A DNA stretch of 64,000 bases from Massilia rubra (GTDB taxonomy: Bacteria > Pseudomonadota > Gammaproteobacteria > Burkholderiales > Burkholderiaceae_D): contig NZ_VUYU01000004.1 of the NCBI RefSeq assembly GCF_011682065.1, positions 248,001-312,000 of the forward strand, written 5' to 3'. The notes under the pieces were generated by a model. It worked only from the letters and a program-made list of their open reading frames with translations. It did no database searches and was not told where the DNA came from. How positions within the stretch are numbered: the stretch's first letter is position 1; each line of letters opens with the position of its first letter. Positions 9,646 through 19,967 of the stretch are shown here, in pieces. The translations under genes were made by a program, and so were the position numbers.

Positions 9646-9987
9646 ATGACACTTGGAATTGATGCCTATTACATCGATGACCACGGCAAGCAGGTCGACT
9701 TGCCGCTGAGCTCGGCCCTTGGCGGCGTTGAAAGCACACGGTATTCCTTCTACGCAGGCGAAAAGGCGATTGCCGCCGGACTGGTTCTGTTTCCGCTGCT
9801 CGCTACCGAGATGTGGATCGAAGCGCGCGGGGCTGAACTGGCCATCCTCAAGCGCGAGGCGCACGTCATGCTGGGGTTTCTCGAAGATAAAGAAAGAGCC
9901 TATTGGGAGTTTCGATTAGGCAATATCCTTGAAGCGATAGAACTGGCGACGCCGTATGGAGAGAACGGCATCGTGAGCATCGGCTAA
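9646..9987 (+). CDS. Hypothetical protein
   Basis: A 113-residue protein, unrecognised. It starts MTLGIDAYYIDDHGK, and the second half is helical and charged (LKREAHVMLGFLEDKERAYWEFRLGNILEAIE). There is no signal peptide and only a weak hydrophobic stretch (AIAAGLVLFPLLA) that could be a single membrane segment or a buried helix. GGAAAAA lies upstream of ATG 9646. It follows the Rnk-fusion gene by 31 bp on the same strand and may be co-transcribed with it. Confidence 0.6.
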   Translation: MTLGIDAYYIDDHGKQVDLPLSSALGGVESTRYSFYAGEKAIAAGLVLFPLLATEMWIEARGAELAILKREAHVMLGFLEDKERAYWEFRLGNILEAIELATPYGENGIVSIG

Positions 9988-10171
9988 AGCGTGCCTGCAT
10001 GCTCCAGCAGATTCAGGTCCACTTGCCGGGAGTAGCGCATGGCGCTGGTTTGCCATGGCGGCGCCGATACTGGCGGTTATGTTTGCTACCGTACTGAAGC
10101 TCGGTGCCAAGTCGGTAGAATCACGGCATAGCCGCTTTGCTTGTGCTCGCCGAAAAGATTTGATTCCTCCC

Positions 10172-12090
<1,919 letters not shown>

Positions 12091-12094
<4 letters not shown>

Positions 12095-12132
12095 GGCGAG
12101 CGTCGATTGGCCGCCTCAACGCTCAGGCCTAG
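12091..12132. terminator. Possible bidirectional stem-loop between convergent genes
   Basis: An imperfect inverted repeat, CTAGGGCGAGCGT at 12091-12103 and ACGCTCAGGCCTAG at 12119-12132, contains the stop codons of both convergent genes (kinase on plus, FisR on minus). There is no T-run, so a classical rho-independent terminator is not assured. Confidence 0.35.
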
Positions 12133-13445
12133 CCCTGCCGCTTGAGGCGCCGGTACAAGGTGCGCTCGCTGATGCCCAGGTAAGCGGCCAGCTCGCTGCG
12201 GGTGCCGGCAAATCCGGTCAGCGCATCGGCCAGCGCATCGGCCGCCGTACCGGCGCCGGCCTTCGGCGCCGGTACGGACTGCATTGGCGCCGGCGGCAGG
12301 TGGGCGACGCGGATCACGCCATCGTCGGCGAACAGGCTGGCGCGTTCGAGCACGTTGCGCAGTTCGCGGATATTGCCCGGCCATGCGCGCCGCTCCAACT
12401 GCGCCAGCGCTGCCGCATCGATGCTGACGGTGCGCATGGCGCTTGGGCGCGCGAGGAAGGAATTGGCCAGCAGGGCGATATCGTCGGCGCGCTCGCGCAG
12501 CGGCGGCAGTTCGATCGGGAAGGCGTTGATGCGGTAATACAGGTCCTGGCGGAACTGGCCGCGCGCGACCATTTCGTCGAGCCGTTTGTGGGTGGCCGCC
12601 ACCAGGCGAAAATTGGCGTGCAGGGTTTCCACTCCGCCCACGCGGCGGTAGGTCCCCGTTTCGATCAGGCGCAGCAGCTTGACCTGCATCGCCAGCGGCA
12701 CGTCGCCGATTTCATCGAGGAAGATGGTGCCGTCCTGCGCCGTCTCGACCAGTCCCGGCTTGCGCAGCGCCGCGCCGGTGAACGCGCCTTTTTCATGGCC
12801 GAACAATTCACTTTCGAACAGGGTCTCGCTCAGGCCCGAGCAGTCGACCACGACCAGCGGGCCGCCCGCGCGCGCGCTGGTGGCGTGCACGGCGCGCGCA
12901 AACAGCTCCTTGCCGGTTCCCGATTCTCCCAGCAGCAGCACCGGCAGCATCGACGGCGCCACCCGCTGCAGCGCGGCCAGCGCCTGGTTGAAGGCGGGCG
13001 AACGGCCGACCAGCCCGTCGCCGCTGGGCTGCGCCGACGCGCTGCGCACCGTCGAGAGTCGCTCGACGTAGGCGGTAATGGCGCCGTGTTCGTCGAAGAT
13101 CGGGCGCAGCTCCACATCCACGTGTTCCGGCCCGCGCGGCGTGTGGTGGATGTGCAGTACGCGGTCCGGCCCGCGCAGTTCGCGCGCCTTCTTCATCGGG
13201 CAATGCTCGCCCGCCTGGTCGCACGGCAGCTCGTAGTGATGCGAGACGCGGTAGCACTTCTGGCCGATGAACGGCTTGCCGGTGGCGCCGAACTGGCGCC
13301 GGTAAGCGCCGTTGGCGGCCAGGATGTTGTAGTCGGGGTCGAGCACGATCATCGGCTGCGCCTCGTGTTCGAGGAACGATACAAGCGACTGCACCTGCGC
13401 GGAGTGGGGGGCAATCGAGGCTGGTTTCGCCGGGTCGTCGGGCAT
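12129..13445 (-). CDS. fisR: FisR-type sigma-54-dependent activator sensing sulfane sulfur
   Basis: A 438-residue bacterial enhancer-binding protein. N-terminal PAS-like sensor domain about 20-130; AAA+ domain with Walker A GESGTGKE, the sigma-54 contact loop GAFTGA and Walker B FLDEIG; a C-terminal Fis-type helix-turn-helix ([20 protein letters not shown]). The sensor holds Cys64, Cys75 and Cys82. The 11- and 7-residue spacing equals that of Cys53/64/71, which I recall as the polysulfide-reactive cysteines of FisR from Cupriavidus. It is divergent from persulfide dioxygenase and SQR, which FisR activates there. ATG 13445 has AGGAGC upstream. The ligand is an inference, but motif and context agree well. 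Confidence 0.9.
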   Translation of the reverse strand: MPDDPAKPASIAPHSAQVQSLVSFLEHEAQPMIVLDPDYNILAANGAYRRQFGATGKPFIGQKCYRVSHHYELPCDQAGEHCPMKKARELRGPDRVLHIHHTPRGPEHVDVELRPIFDEHGAITAYVERLSTVRSASAQPSGDGLVGRSPAFNQALAALQRVAPSMLPVLLLGESGTGKELFARAVHATSARAGGPLVVVDCSGLSETLFESELFGHEKGAFTGAALRKPGLVETAQDGTIFLDEIGDVPLAMQVKLLRLIETGTYRRVGGVETLHANFRLVAATHKRLDEMVARGQFRQDLYYRINAFPIELPPLRERADDIALLANSFLARPSAMRTVSIDAAALAQLERRAWPGNIRELRNVLERASLFADDGVIRVAHLPPAPMQSVPAPKAGAGTAADALADALTGFAGTRSELAAYLGISERTLYRRLKRQG

Positions 13446-13482
13446 GGGGAAGCTCCTGGTCAGGCACGCATGGTGGCGCAGC

Positions 13483-13531
13483 ACTGCCATGACTGTCAAG
13501 CGGCACTGCCATGTGGCAGTCTCCTGGCAGT
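13483..13531. promoter_or_regulatory. Putative FisR upstream activating sites
   Basis: A perfect palindrome ACTGCCA-TG-TGGCAGT lies at 13505-13520. It is flanked by two further half sites: ACTGCCA at 13483-13489 and TGGCAGT at 13525-13531. The cluster is about 80-140 bp upstream of the sigma-54 promoter, the usual place for enhancer-binding protein sites, and lies between the divergent fisR and persulfide dioxygenase genes. Assignment to FisR is inferred from position. Confidence 0.65.
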
Positions 13532-13607
13532 CGGCCGCGCGCGCTGCGACATGTAAATTCCTTAACAAATCAAGGAGATCGATCAAGTTTTATGCACGTT
13601 GGCGCTC

Positions 13608-13623
13608 TGGCATGCGTTTTGCA
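13608..13623 (+). promoter_or_regulatory. Sigma-54 (-24/-12) promoter of the sulfide-oxidation operon
   Basis: TGGCATGCGTTTTGCA matches the sigma-54 consensus TGGCACRNNNNTTGCW at every defined base except one (T for C at the sixth position). The invariant GG (13609-13610) and GC (13621-13622) are correctly spaced. It ends 36 bp before the persulfide dioxygenase start codon, giving a short leader that contains the CAGGAGAG ribosome-binding site. Confidence 0.82.
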
Positions 13624-13659
13624 TTGTCCTGCAAGGTATCCACAGGAGAGCCCCCACGC

Positions 13660-14541
13660 ATGAGCACAGCCGCATTCCAGGTCGAAGGTTTTTTCGACGC
13701 CGCCACCAGCACTGTCAGTTACCTGGTGCTCGATCCGGTGACGCACTGCTGCGCCCTGATCGACAGCGTGCTCGACTTCGACCAGAAATCGGGCCGCACG
13801 GCCACCACCTCGGCCGACCGGCTCATTGCGCGCGTGGGCGAACTTGGCGCCAAGGTCGCGTGGATCCTGGAAACCCACGTCCATGCCGATCACCTGACCG
13901 CCGCCCAATACCTGCAACAGCGCCTGGGCGGCAAAACCGCCATCGGCCGCCACATCGCCGCCGTACAGGAAGTCTTCGGCGCCTTGCTCAATACCGGGGC
14001 CGGCATGGCGCGCGACGGCAGCCAGTTCGACCACCTGTTCGCCGACGGCGAGACGTTCCGCATCGGTAGCCTGGAGTGCAGCGTCATGCATACGCCCGGC
14101 CACACGCCGGCGTGCCTGAGCTACGTGGTCGGCCACGGTGCTCGCCTGGCCGCGTTCGTCGGCGACACCCTGTTCATGCCCGACTACGGCACCGCGCGCT
14201 GCGATTTTCCTGGCGGCGACGCGCTCACCCTGTACCGCTCGATCGGCAAGGTGCTCGCCTTGCCCGACGATACCTTGCTCTACATGTGCCACGACTACCA
14301 GCCCGGCGGGCGCGAGGTGCGCTTTGTCAGCACGGTGGCCGAGGAACGCGCTCACAACGTCCACGTCGGCGGCGGCGTCAGGGAAGACGAATTCGTGGCC
14401 ATGCGCACCCGGCGCGACGCCACCCTGGCGATGCCGGCGCTGATCCTGCCGTCGGTGCAGGTGAATATGCGCGCGGGACGCTTCCCGGAACCGGAATCGA
14501 ACGGGCAGCGCTACCTGAAAATTCCGATCGACGCGCTGTGA
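13660..14541 (+). CDS. pdo: Persulfide dioxygenase (ETHE1-like metallo-beta-lactamase fold)
   Basis: A 293-residue MBL-fold enzyme expected to oxidise glutathione persulfide to sulfite with O2 in the cytoplasm, using a mononuclear Fe. Metal motif ETHVHADHLTAAQYL (His73, His75, Asp77, His78), then HTPGHTPACLSYVV and GDTLFMPDYGTARCDFPGG, which is characteristic of the PDO branch of the family. CAGGAGAG lies upstream of ATG 13660. It is the first gene after the sigma-54 promoter, with SQR 14 bp downstream, so sulfide-derived persulfide made by SQR is the likely substrate source. Confidence 0.92.
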   Translation: MSTAAFQVEGFFDAATSTVSYLVLDPVTHCCALIDSVLDFDQKSGRTATTSADRLIARVGELGAKVAWILETHVHADHLTAAQYLQQRLGGKTAIGRHIAAVQEVFGALLNTGAGMARDGSQFDHLFADGETFRIGSLECSVMHTPGHTPACLSYVVGHGARLAAFVGDTLFMPDYGTARCDFPGGDALTLYRSIGKVLALPDDTLLYMCHDYQPGGREVRFVSTVAEERAHNVHVGGGVREDEFVAMRTRRDATLAMPALILPSVQVNMRAGRFPEPESNGQRYLKIPIDAL

Positions 14542-14555
14542 GCGCGGCAGGGGTC

Positions 14556-15788
14556 ATGGACCGGCACGAGGTGCTCATCATCGGCGGCGGCGCCGCCGGG
14601 ATCGCGACGGCGGCCAGCCTGCTGGCGCGCGCGCCGGGCCTCGACATCGCCATCGTCGACCCGGCCGAGGTGCATCATTACCAGCCCGGCTGGACCCTGG
14701 TCGGCGCGGGCGTGTTCGACGCGGCGCAGACGGCGCGCACCATGGCGTCGGTCATTCCGCGCGGGGTGAAGTGGATCAGGGCGGCGGTGGCGGCGTTTGA
14801 GCCGGAGCGAAACGCCGTCATTCTCGATGGCTATCGGATGCTGGGCTACGGGCAACTGATCGTGTGCCCGGGGCTCAAGCTCGACTGGGAAGCCATTGAC
14901 GGCCTGCGCGAAACGCTGGGCAGCAACGGCGTCACCTCGAACTACCTGGGCCACCTGGCGCCCTACACCTGGCAACTGGTGCGCAGCCTGCGCGCGGGCC
15001 AGGCCATCTTTACCCAGCCGCCGGCGCCGATCAAATGCGCGGGCGCGCCGCAAAAGGCGATGTACCTGTCGGCCGATCACTGGAAGCGCAGCGGCGTGGC
15101 CGGCCAGGTGCGGGTCGACTTTTGCAGCGCCGCGCCGGTCCTGTTCGGCGTGCCCGAGTACGTGCCGGCGCTGATGGACTATGTGAACGGCTACGGCATC
15201 GTCCTGCAACTGGGCCACACCCTGATTGCAGTCGACGGCCCGGCGCGGCGCGCCACGTTTGCGCGCCTCAATGCCGACGGCGGCAAGGAGACCATCACGC
15301 GCGCGTTCGACCTACTGCACGTGGTGCCGCCCCAGGTGGCGCCGGACTTCGTGCGGGTCAGCCCGCTGGCCGATGGCGCCGGCTGGATCGATGTCGACCC
15401 GGCCACCCTGCGTCACAAGCGGTGGGAGAACATCCACGCGCTCGGTGACGCCATTAATGCCGGCAACGCCAAGACGGCGGCGGCGGCGCGCAAGCAGGCG
15501 CCGGTGGTCGCGCACAATGTGCTGGCGGCGCTCGGCAAGCGGGCCGGCGTGGCCCGTTACGACGGCTACGGGGCCTGTCCGCTGACGGTGGAACGCGGCA
15601 GGATCGTCCTGGCCGAGTTCAAGTACGGCGGCAAGCTGGCGCCGAGTTTTCCATCCTGGCTGATCGACGGCACGCGGCCATCGCGGCTGGCGTGGCTGCT
15701 CAAGGAGCGCATCCTGCCGCCGCTGTACTGGCACGCCATGCTCAAGGGGCGCGAATGGCTGGCCAGGCCGACGGTGGTGGACGCGTGA
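14556..15788 (+). CDS. sqr: Sulfide:quinone oxidoreductase
   Basis: A 410-residue FAD-dependent flavoprotein that oxidises H2S to sulfane sulfur and passes electrons to the quinone pool at the inner membrane. Dinucleotide-binding GGGAAGIATAASLL at the N-terminus; conserved cysteines at 104 (IVCPGL) and 151 (PIKCAGAPQKAMYL); HALGDAINAGNAKTAAAARKQAPVV is the C-terminal FAD motif. The amphipathic C-terminus (LAWLLKERILPPLYWHAML) fits membrane attachment. The pdo-sqr pair with FisR upstream is a known heterotrophic sulfide-detoxification unit. Confidence 0.93.
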   Translation: MDRHEVLIIGGGAAGIATAASLLARAPGLDIAIVDPAEVHHYQPGWTLVGAGVFDAAQTARTMASVIPRGVKWIRAAVAAFEPERNAVILDGYRMLGYGQLIVCPGLKLDWEAIDGLRETLGSNGVTSNYLGHLAPYTWQLVRSLRAGQAIFTQPPAPIKCAGAPQKAMYLSADHWKRSGVAGQVRVDFCSAAPVLFGVPEYVPALMDYVNGYGIVLQLGHTLIAVDGPARRATFARLNADGGKETITRAFDLLHVVPPQVAPDFVRVSPLADGAGWIDVDPATLRHKRWENIHALGDAINAGNAKTAAAARKQAPVVAHNVLAALGKRAGVARYDGYGACPLTVERGRIVLAEFKYGGKLAPSFPSWLIDGTRPSRLAWLLKERILPPLYWHAMLKGREWLARPTVVDA

Positions 15789-15798
15789 GGCGCGCCCC

Positions 15799-16596
15799 AT
15801 GACGCTCGTCGCGCTGCTCGGCTTTGCGGTCGGCATCGTGCTGGCGCTGACCGGCGCCGGCGGCGGCATCCTGGCCGTGCCGTTGCTGGTGTTCGGCGCG
15901 GGCTTGTCGATGGCCGAAGCGGGGCCGATCGGTTTGCTGGCGGTGGGCCTGGCGGCCAGCCTGGGTGCGGGCATGGGCCTGCGCAGCGGCACCGTGCGCT
16001 ACAAGGCGGCGCTGCTGGTGGCCGCGGCCGGGGTGGTGTGTTCGCCGCTCGGCTTGTGGCTGGCGCAGCGCATGCCGAACCGGCCGTTGACGGCCGTCTT
16101 CGCCATCGTGCTGCTGTACGTGGCGCTGCGCGCTTGGCGGCGCTCGCGCTGCACCGGCGACGCGCCGCCCGAACGCGGCAAGCCGCCGCCGTGCCGGCTC
16201 GACACCGCGCGCGGCAAGCTCAATTGGACGGCGCCGTGCGCACGGGCGCTGTGCTGGAGTGGGCTGGTGGCGGGCGGCTTGTCCGGCTTGCTGGGCGTGG
16301 GCGGCGGTTTTGTCATGGTGCCGGCGCTGCAGCGCTTCACCGACCTGGGCACCCAGTCGGTGCTGGCGACCTCGCTGGCGGTGATCGCGCTGGTGTCGAT
16401 GGCGGGCGTGGCCGCCAGCGCCGCCACCGGGCATCTGCAATGGGCCGTCGCCGTGCCGTTTGCATTCGGCGCGCTGGCCGGCATGGGCGCCGGGCGGCTG
16501 GTGGCGGCGCGCCTGCCCGCTGCGCGCCTGCAACAGGGCTTCGCGCTGGTGTCGGCGCTGGTGGCGGTCGCGCTGCTGGTCCGCGCTACGGCTTAG
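15799..16596 (+). CDS. TauE/SafE-family sulfite exporter
   Basis: A 265-residue inner-membrane protein in two hydrophobic halves, each opening with a Gly-rich family motif: GIVLALTGAGGGILAVPLLVFG near residue 10 and SGLLGVGGGFVMVPAL near residue 165. A hydrophilic loop of about 35 residues lies between them. TauE/SafE proteins move sulfite, sulfonates or related anions. It follows sqr by 10 bp, which suggests export of the sulfite made by persulfide dioxygenase. The substrate is inferred from context. Confidence 0.88.
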   Translation: MTLVALLGFAVGIVLALTGAGGGILAVPLLVFGAGLSMAEAGPIGLLAVGLAASLGAGMGLRSGTVRYKAALLVAAAGVVCSPLGLWLAQRMPNRPLTAVFAIVLLYVALRAWRRSRCTGDAPPERGKPPPCRLDTARGKLNWTAPCARALCWSGLVAGGLSGLLGVGGGFVMVPALQRFTDLGTQSVLATSLAVIALVSMAGVAASAATGHLQWAVAVPFAFGALAGMGAGRLVAARLPAARLQQGFALVSALVAVALLVRATA

Positions 16597-16782
16597 CGAA
16601 ATCGTCAAAATCTGGCCTCGCCCAGCTATTTTTTCGCTTCGACTCCCCAAGTCCGACAGGCTGCTGTGTGGTTGTTTTGCACGGTTCCCGGCGTTGTCAT
16701 AAAAATATCTTGAGGGTTGGCGTGGTTTTCAGCTAGAGTTTCAAGCCGGAAATTTCCGCCTTTACCCACACCGAGGTCTGCC

Positions 16783-17871
16783 ATGTATCGAACGCTGAGC
16801 GCTTGCGCCCGCACACTCCCCGTGCTATCCGGAACCGCCGCCATGCTGCTGGCGCTGGCCGTGCCCTTGTCCACCGCAGCGGCGGCCGACCTGGCCCTGT
16901 CGGCCTGCGCGGCGCAAGTCTACCCGGACGAAGCTCTGCGCTACCGCATGGAGGGCGTGAGCCGGGTCCAGCTGGTGCCGGGCAAGAAGGTGCGCGTGGC
17001 GGGCGTGGTCGGCGAGAGCGGCTACGCGCTGCTCGACAGCGCCTCGGTGGCGCTGGCGACCAGTTGCACGGTCCCGGCCACCAGTCCCGACGGCACGCCG
17101 TGGGTGCTCAGCGTGCCCTGGAAGCTGCCCGCCGAAACGGGTGCGTACACGCCGGCGCGCCTGGCGGTCGAGTTTTGCTCGCGCCGGAACAAACTGATCC
17201 AGTTCCCCGAGCTGGACGGCCTGGCGCCGAACATGACGGTGCGCGTGCTGGTGGGCGCCGATGGCGCGCCGTCCGCGCCGAAGATTGAATTGTCGAGCGG
17301 CGAGCCGCTGGCCGACCAGCAGGCGCTCGAGATGGTTGCGCAATGCCGCTTCGGGCGCGCAACCCTGGACGGCGTGGCGGTGCCTGGCGCGGTGCTGGTG
17401 CCGCTGGCCTTCGACAGCGCCGGCGCAAGCGAGGAGAAGGTGCGCGCGCTGTACAAGCTGCAGACCGATCCGAAGCTGGGACCGAAAGATTACAAGCTGG
17501 CGCAGATCGATTTTGCCACCGAAACGGAAGCGAGCCGGGTCATCGGCGAGCTGAAAGGCGGCGCCAAGTTCGTCGACTACATCCGCAAGCGTACCAAACT
17601 GCCGGAAGTGATCAAGCGTGCGGGCCAGCTCGGCTGGATGCGCGTGGGGGAGATGGAAAAGGATATTGCCGAGGCCATCGAGGCACAGGGCGAGCCGGGA
17701 TTGCTGCAGCAGCCGGTGCGCGCGAAAAATGGCCGCTGGCATGTGATCGACATCGAAGAGACGCGCCCGGTCGCAACGGCGAGCTACGAGAAGGTCAGGG
17801 CCAATCTCAAGCGCAAGCTGATCGAGGAGCGCGACGTGGTGGTCCAGCAGCCGCCGCCGCTGGCGAAGTGA
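16783..17871 (+). CDS. Periplasmic protein with TonB_C-like repeats and a rotamase-like C-terminus
   Basis: A 362-residue exported protein. Signal peptide about 1-28 (AMLLALAVPLSTAAA|AD). Two TonB C-terminal-like modules follow: YPDEALRYRMEGVSRVQL ... SGYALLDSASVAL, and later NMTVRVLVGADGAPSAPKIE. The last about 130 residues resemble a PpiC/SurA parvulin module (LAQIDFATETEASRVIGELKGG ... GQLGWMRVGEM ... GRWHVIDIEETRP). It may assist folding in the periplasm. The last 101 codons are repeated almost perfectly at 19968-20270 (see repeat entries). Confidence 0.75.
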   Translation: MYRTLSACARTLPVLSGTAAMLLALAVPLSTAAAADLALSACAAQVYPDEALRYRMEGVSRVQLVPGKKVRVAGVVGESGYALLDSASVALATSCTVPATSPDGTPWVLSVPWKLPAETGAYTPARLAVEFCSRRNKLIQFPELDGLAPNMTVRVLVGADGAPSAPKIELSSGEPLADQQALEMVAQCRFGRATLDGVAVPGAVLVPLAFDSAGASEEKVRALYKLQTDPKLGPKDYKLAQIDFATETEASRVIGELKGGAKFVDYIRKRTKLPEVIKRAGQLGWMRVGEMEKDIAEAIEAQGEPGLLQQPVRAKNGRWHVIDIEETRPVATASYEKVRANLKRKLIEERDVVVQQPPPLAK

Positions 17872-17995
17872 TGCAACCTGAAGGGGCCGTGGCGCGCCCC
17901 TTCAGGACTGTGCTTACGGCAGCGTTTTCAGCGTTGCCTTGACCGGCGCCGAGAAGTTATAGCCGTCGTACCTGTCCCAGTTGATCGACCAGGTC
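17569..17995. repeat. 427-bp direct repeat, left copy
   Basis: Identical to 19968-20394 apart from one base (T at 17911, G at 20310). It covers the 3' end of the rotamase gene, the short convergent intergenic region and the last about 27 codons of the chitinase. The offset is 2399 bp. The two copies bracket the AT-richer insert, a pattern expected from a single-crossover insertion or a tandem duplication. Confidence 0.95.
17881..17902. terminator. Stem-loop between convergent genes (left copy)
   Basis: AAGGGGC (about 17881-17887) pairs with GCCCCTT (about 17896-17902) across an 8-nt loop, directly after the rotamase stop codon and before the chitinase 3' end. No T-run is seen. The same hairpin is present in the right repeat copy at about 20280-20301. 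Confidence 0.4.
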
Positions 17996-18150
17996 TTGGC
18001 CTTCAGGTTCTTGACGGTGATCGGCAAATAGGTCTGGGATTGCCGTGCCCTGGGAGACGCCGCCATTCAGGTTGAGGTCGATGCCGTCGAATCCATACTT
18101 CACTGTCAAGACACCAAACTAAACACTTAACGATGATCGCGTGCAGCGAA
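17914..18150 (-). pseudogene. Truncated chitinase 3' remnant
   Basis: On the minus strand this begins as an exact copy of the chitinase C-terminus (17914-17995). It then jumps to sequence matching the intact gene from 20836 onward, a loss of 441 bp, and continues about 100 bp at roughly 88-90% identity by eye with an extra base. A 28-bp sequence at about 18102-18129 (starting ACTGTCAAGACACC) interrupts it, after which homology resumes briefly (CGATGATCGCGTGCAGCGAA). It has no start and cannot encode an enzyme. The sudden drop in identity suggests mosaic origin rather than simple duplication. Confidence 0.85.
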
Positions 18151-18204
18151 TCGGATACCTACGCCTTCGTTTTTATGGTGCGGAAACGTGCATCATCAAA
18201 TTAT

Positions 18205-19119
18205 TCAGCGCTTTCCGAAATCGGAAGAGGCAGCGATTCCAAATCCTTCATATATTTTACCCAAATTCCCATCCTTGTCCCATCCTGAAAATTTCGACTC
18301 CAGCTTACCATCTCGGAAAAACAAAAAAAGAGGCGATACCCAATGGGAAACTTCGGGCCATTCTTCCCGGCGATGCGTTAATGTAAAAGGAAGAGAGGGA
18401 TGCGATTGGTTCCACCTGGTATAACTATCGTAATCGAAGTTAAAATCAGGCATTGCCATGACCGTAACTCTCCCAGGTAGTAGCGGCGCGAGCATGGGAC
18501 TGCTCTCGATTTCCGAAAAAGCTCTGGTCGCGAATGGACAATACGGCGAGCCAATAATAACGAGATGTCGCCCCTTTTGTAAGCCCATATCAAGTCGCGT
18601 TAAAGTGCGTTTCGGATGAAAATTCCAAATCGTTCGCGTCGAGGAAGGGCTCGTCAGGTCCTTTATGATAATCGGGCGAGCTTGTAAAGGATGCCGACCG
18701 TACCGCTCAATAAAAGAATTGGCTTTTTCAAATTCGCGAAGAGCATAGTACATCTGCAATAATTTACCAGATTGTTCTGACGTTGCTTCGTGTATGTTAA
18801 TCAGTCTGGCAAATATCATTTCAAATAGAGATAATTTGGATCTATCCAGTGTATAAAACATCACGTATTGGGTTGCTTCGAAAAACGCGGCTAACTCGTT
18901 ATCTGGTATGGCCGCCGCGTCGGTTGCGAAATTTTTCATATATTCCGCGTTAATTAATGATGCTTTTTCCTCAGTCGGTTTGCCACTTGTTGAAACAGCA
19001 TCGGTTTTTGCAATAAAGTTTTCCAGGCGCGATGAAATTTCCATTGCTGCGCAACTCGAAGAGCAATATCCACACAGCGACAGCCAGACAAGAATTTTTG
19101 GCCAAATAGATTCTTTCAT
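18205..19119 (-). CDS. Exported thioredoxin-fold-like protein in the inserted DNA
   Basis: A 304-residue protein with an N-terminal signal (MKESIWPKILVWLSLCGYCSSSCAA). The middle is helical. The C-terminal half looks like a thioredoxin fold (KGRHLVIIGSPYCPFATRAFSEIE ... VTVMAMPDF ... PLFLFFRDGKLESKFSGWDKDG) with a single cysteine (SPYCPFA) where CxxC is usual. The start at 19119 has AGGAGT upstream on the minus strand. Codon use and base composition differ from the surroundings. Redox function is uncertain; a substrate-binding or peroxiredoxin-like role is possible. Confidence 0.7.
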   Translation of the reverse strand: MKESIWPKILVWLSLCGYCSSSCAAMEISSRLENFIAKTDAVSTSGKPTEEKASLINAEYMKNFATDAAAIPDNELAAFFEATQYVMFYTLDRSKLSLFEMIFARLINIHEATSEQSGKLLQMYYALREFEKANSFIERYGRHPLQARPIIIKDLTSPSSTRTIWNFHPKRTLTRLDMGLQKGRHLVIIGSPYCPFATRAFSEIESSPMLAPLLPGRVTVMAMPDFNFDYDSYTRWNQSHPSLPFTLTHRREEWPEVSHWVSPLFLFFRDGKLESKFSGWDKDGNLGKIYEGFGIAASSDFGKR

Positions 19120-19196
19120 AATTACTCCTGAAGTCATGTCTTGAGAATGCGCGCGTCATAAATCCGTGAGATCAATAAATGCCGCGTCGGGGATTT

Positions 19197-19565
19197 TTAG
19201 TGAAAATTGACTTGGCCAAATGGTGAAAGCATTATCGAAGAGCCACTATCGCTCTGGATGCCACAGCGGTTGAGCAATGATTTCGCGGCGTACAATTCAG
19301 TTGTCGTAAGCTGAGAGTGTAGATATCCGACACGGTCACGATTTTCCGCGCTTCCCACAAGTGCCCATGCTTGCGCAATGGCATATGCCCTTGCAGCGTC
19401 CTTTTTTCTTAGATAACCATGCGCAAGCCACGCCATCGCACTCTCTGATCCAACGCGAAAGCGGGTACCAAGCTTATCTTTAAGTGTGTACACATATTCA
19501 ACCGGGCGATTGCTATCTAGACTGGCTTGAATCTTCCTGTATGTTTCTATAATCGTCTGTGTACA
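19197..19565 (-). pseudogene. 5'-truncated helical-repeat protein
   Basis: An open frame of about 122 codons bounded upstream by a stop at 19566-19568 and lacking a plausible start (only an internal GTG at 19493). The sequence (SESAMAWLAHGYLRKKDAARAYAIAQAWALVGS ... TTTELYAAKSLLNRCGI) resembles TPR/Sel1-type helical repeats. It lies 77 bp upstream of, and on the same strand as, the thioredoxin-like gene, so the two probably formed an operon in the donor genome. Confidence 0.5.
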
Positions 19566-19967
19566 CTAAGCGTTACCCGCATATCATCGAATATATTGCC
19601 AAAGGTATTTTTTATGAGGCATTTTCCTCCTGCCTCAAAATTTCCTGATAAAAACTTGATGCGTTTTTTTGGTGATTAGATAAATTCTAAGGTTTGAATT
19701 CGCGCTTGTCTACTGAAAATCCGATTGAATTATGCCTCTTGATGTTTTCAAACTTGAGCACGCCTAAAATATTCGCGGAATTTTTGAAAAGCAATTTCAG
19801 CATGAGTTGTTTCAAGTCTCTCTTGGGAAATTCGTGCCGCTGCCAATGTCCGTGAAACGGCCAATCGCACGACCCAGCATGCGTTCGAACATGACGCGAC
19901 AATCGGAGGAAGTTTCAGGCAGTCGGAATATCTTGTGGAACGAGGTCCAGCCGGTATGCCGTTTGAA
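19566..19967. other. AT-rich stretch without a convincing gene
   Basis: About 400 bp of the insert. A 71-codon minus-strand frame (19687-19902) lacks any family pattern. On the plus strand an open frame begins after a stop near 19804, lacks a start, and runs in frame into the rotamase copy (SWEIRAAANVRETANRTTQ...). It may be the tail of a foreign gene fused at the junction. Confidence 0.4.

Larger units (their letters stand above)
18131..19967. mobile_element. AT-richer inserted DNA between repeat copies
   Basis: Base composition drops sharply here, with long A/T runs absent from the neighbours. It holds one complete minus-strand gene (18205-19119), one 5'-truncated minus-strand gene (19197-19565) and about 400 bp without a clear gene. 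A short open frame (about 50 codons, ending ...VERGPAGMPFE) runs on the plus strand into the rotamase copy. No transposase, integrase or att site is recognisable, so 'mobile' describes origin by transfer only. Confidence 0.65.

Noticed and set aside
19687-19902. 71-codon minus-strand frame in the AT-rich insert
   Set aside because: No ribosome-binding site, no family pattern, and mixed His/Arg/Lys composition; likely chance.
18131-19967. Insert considered as a complete insertion sequence or prophage piece
   Set aside because: No transposase, integrase, terminal inverted repeats or target-site duplication could be found; the flanking repeats are host genes, not element ends.
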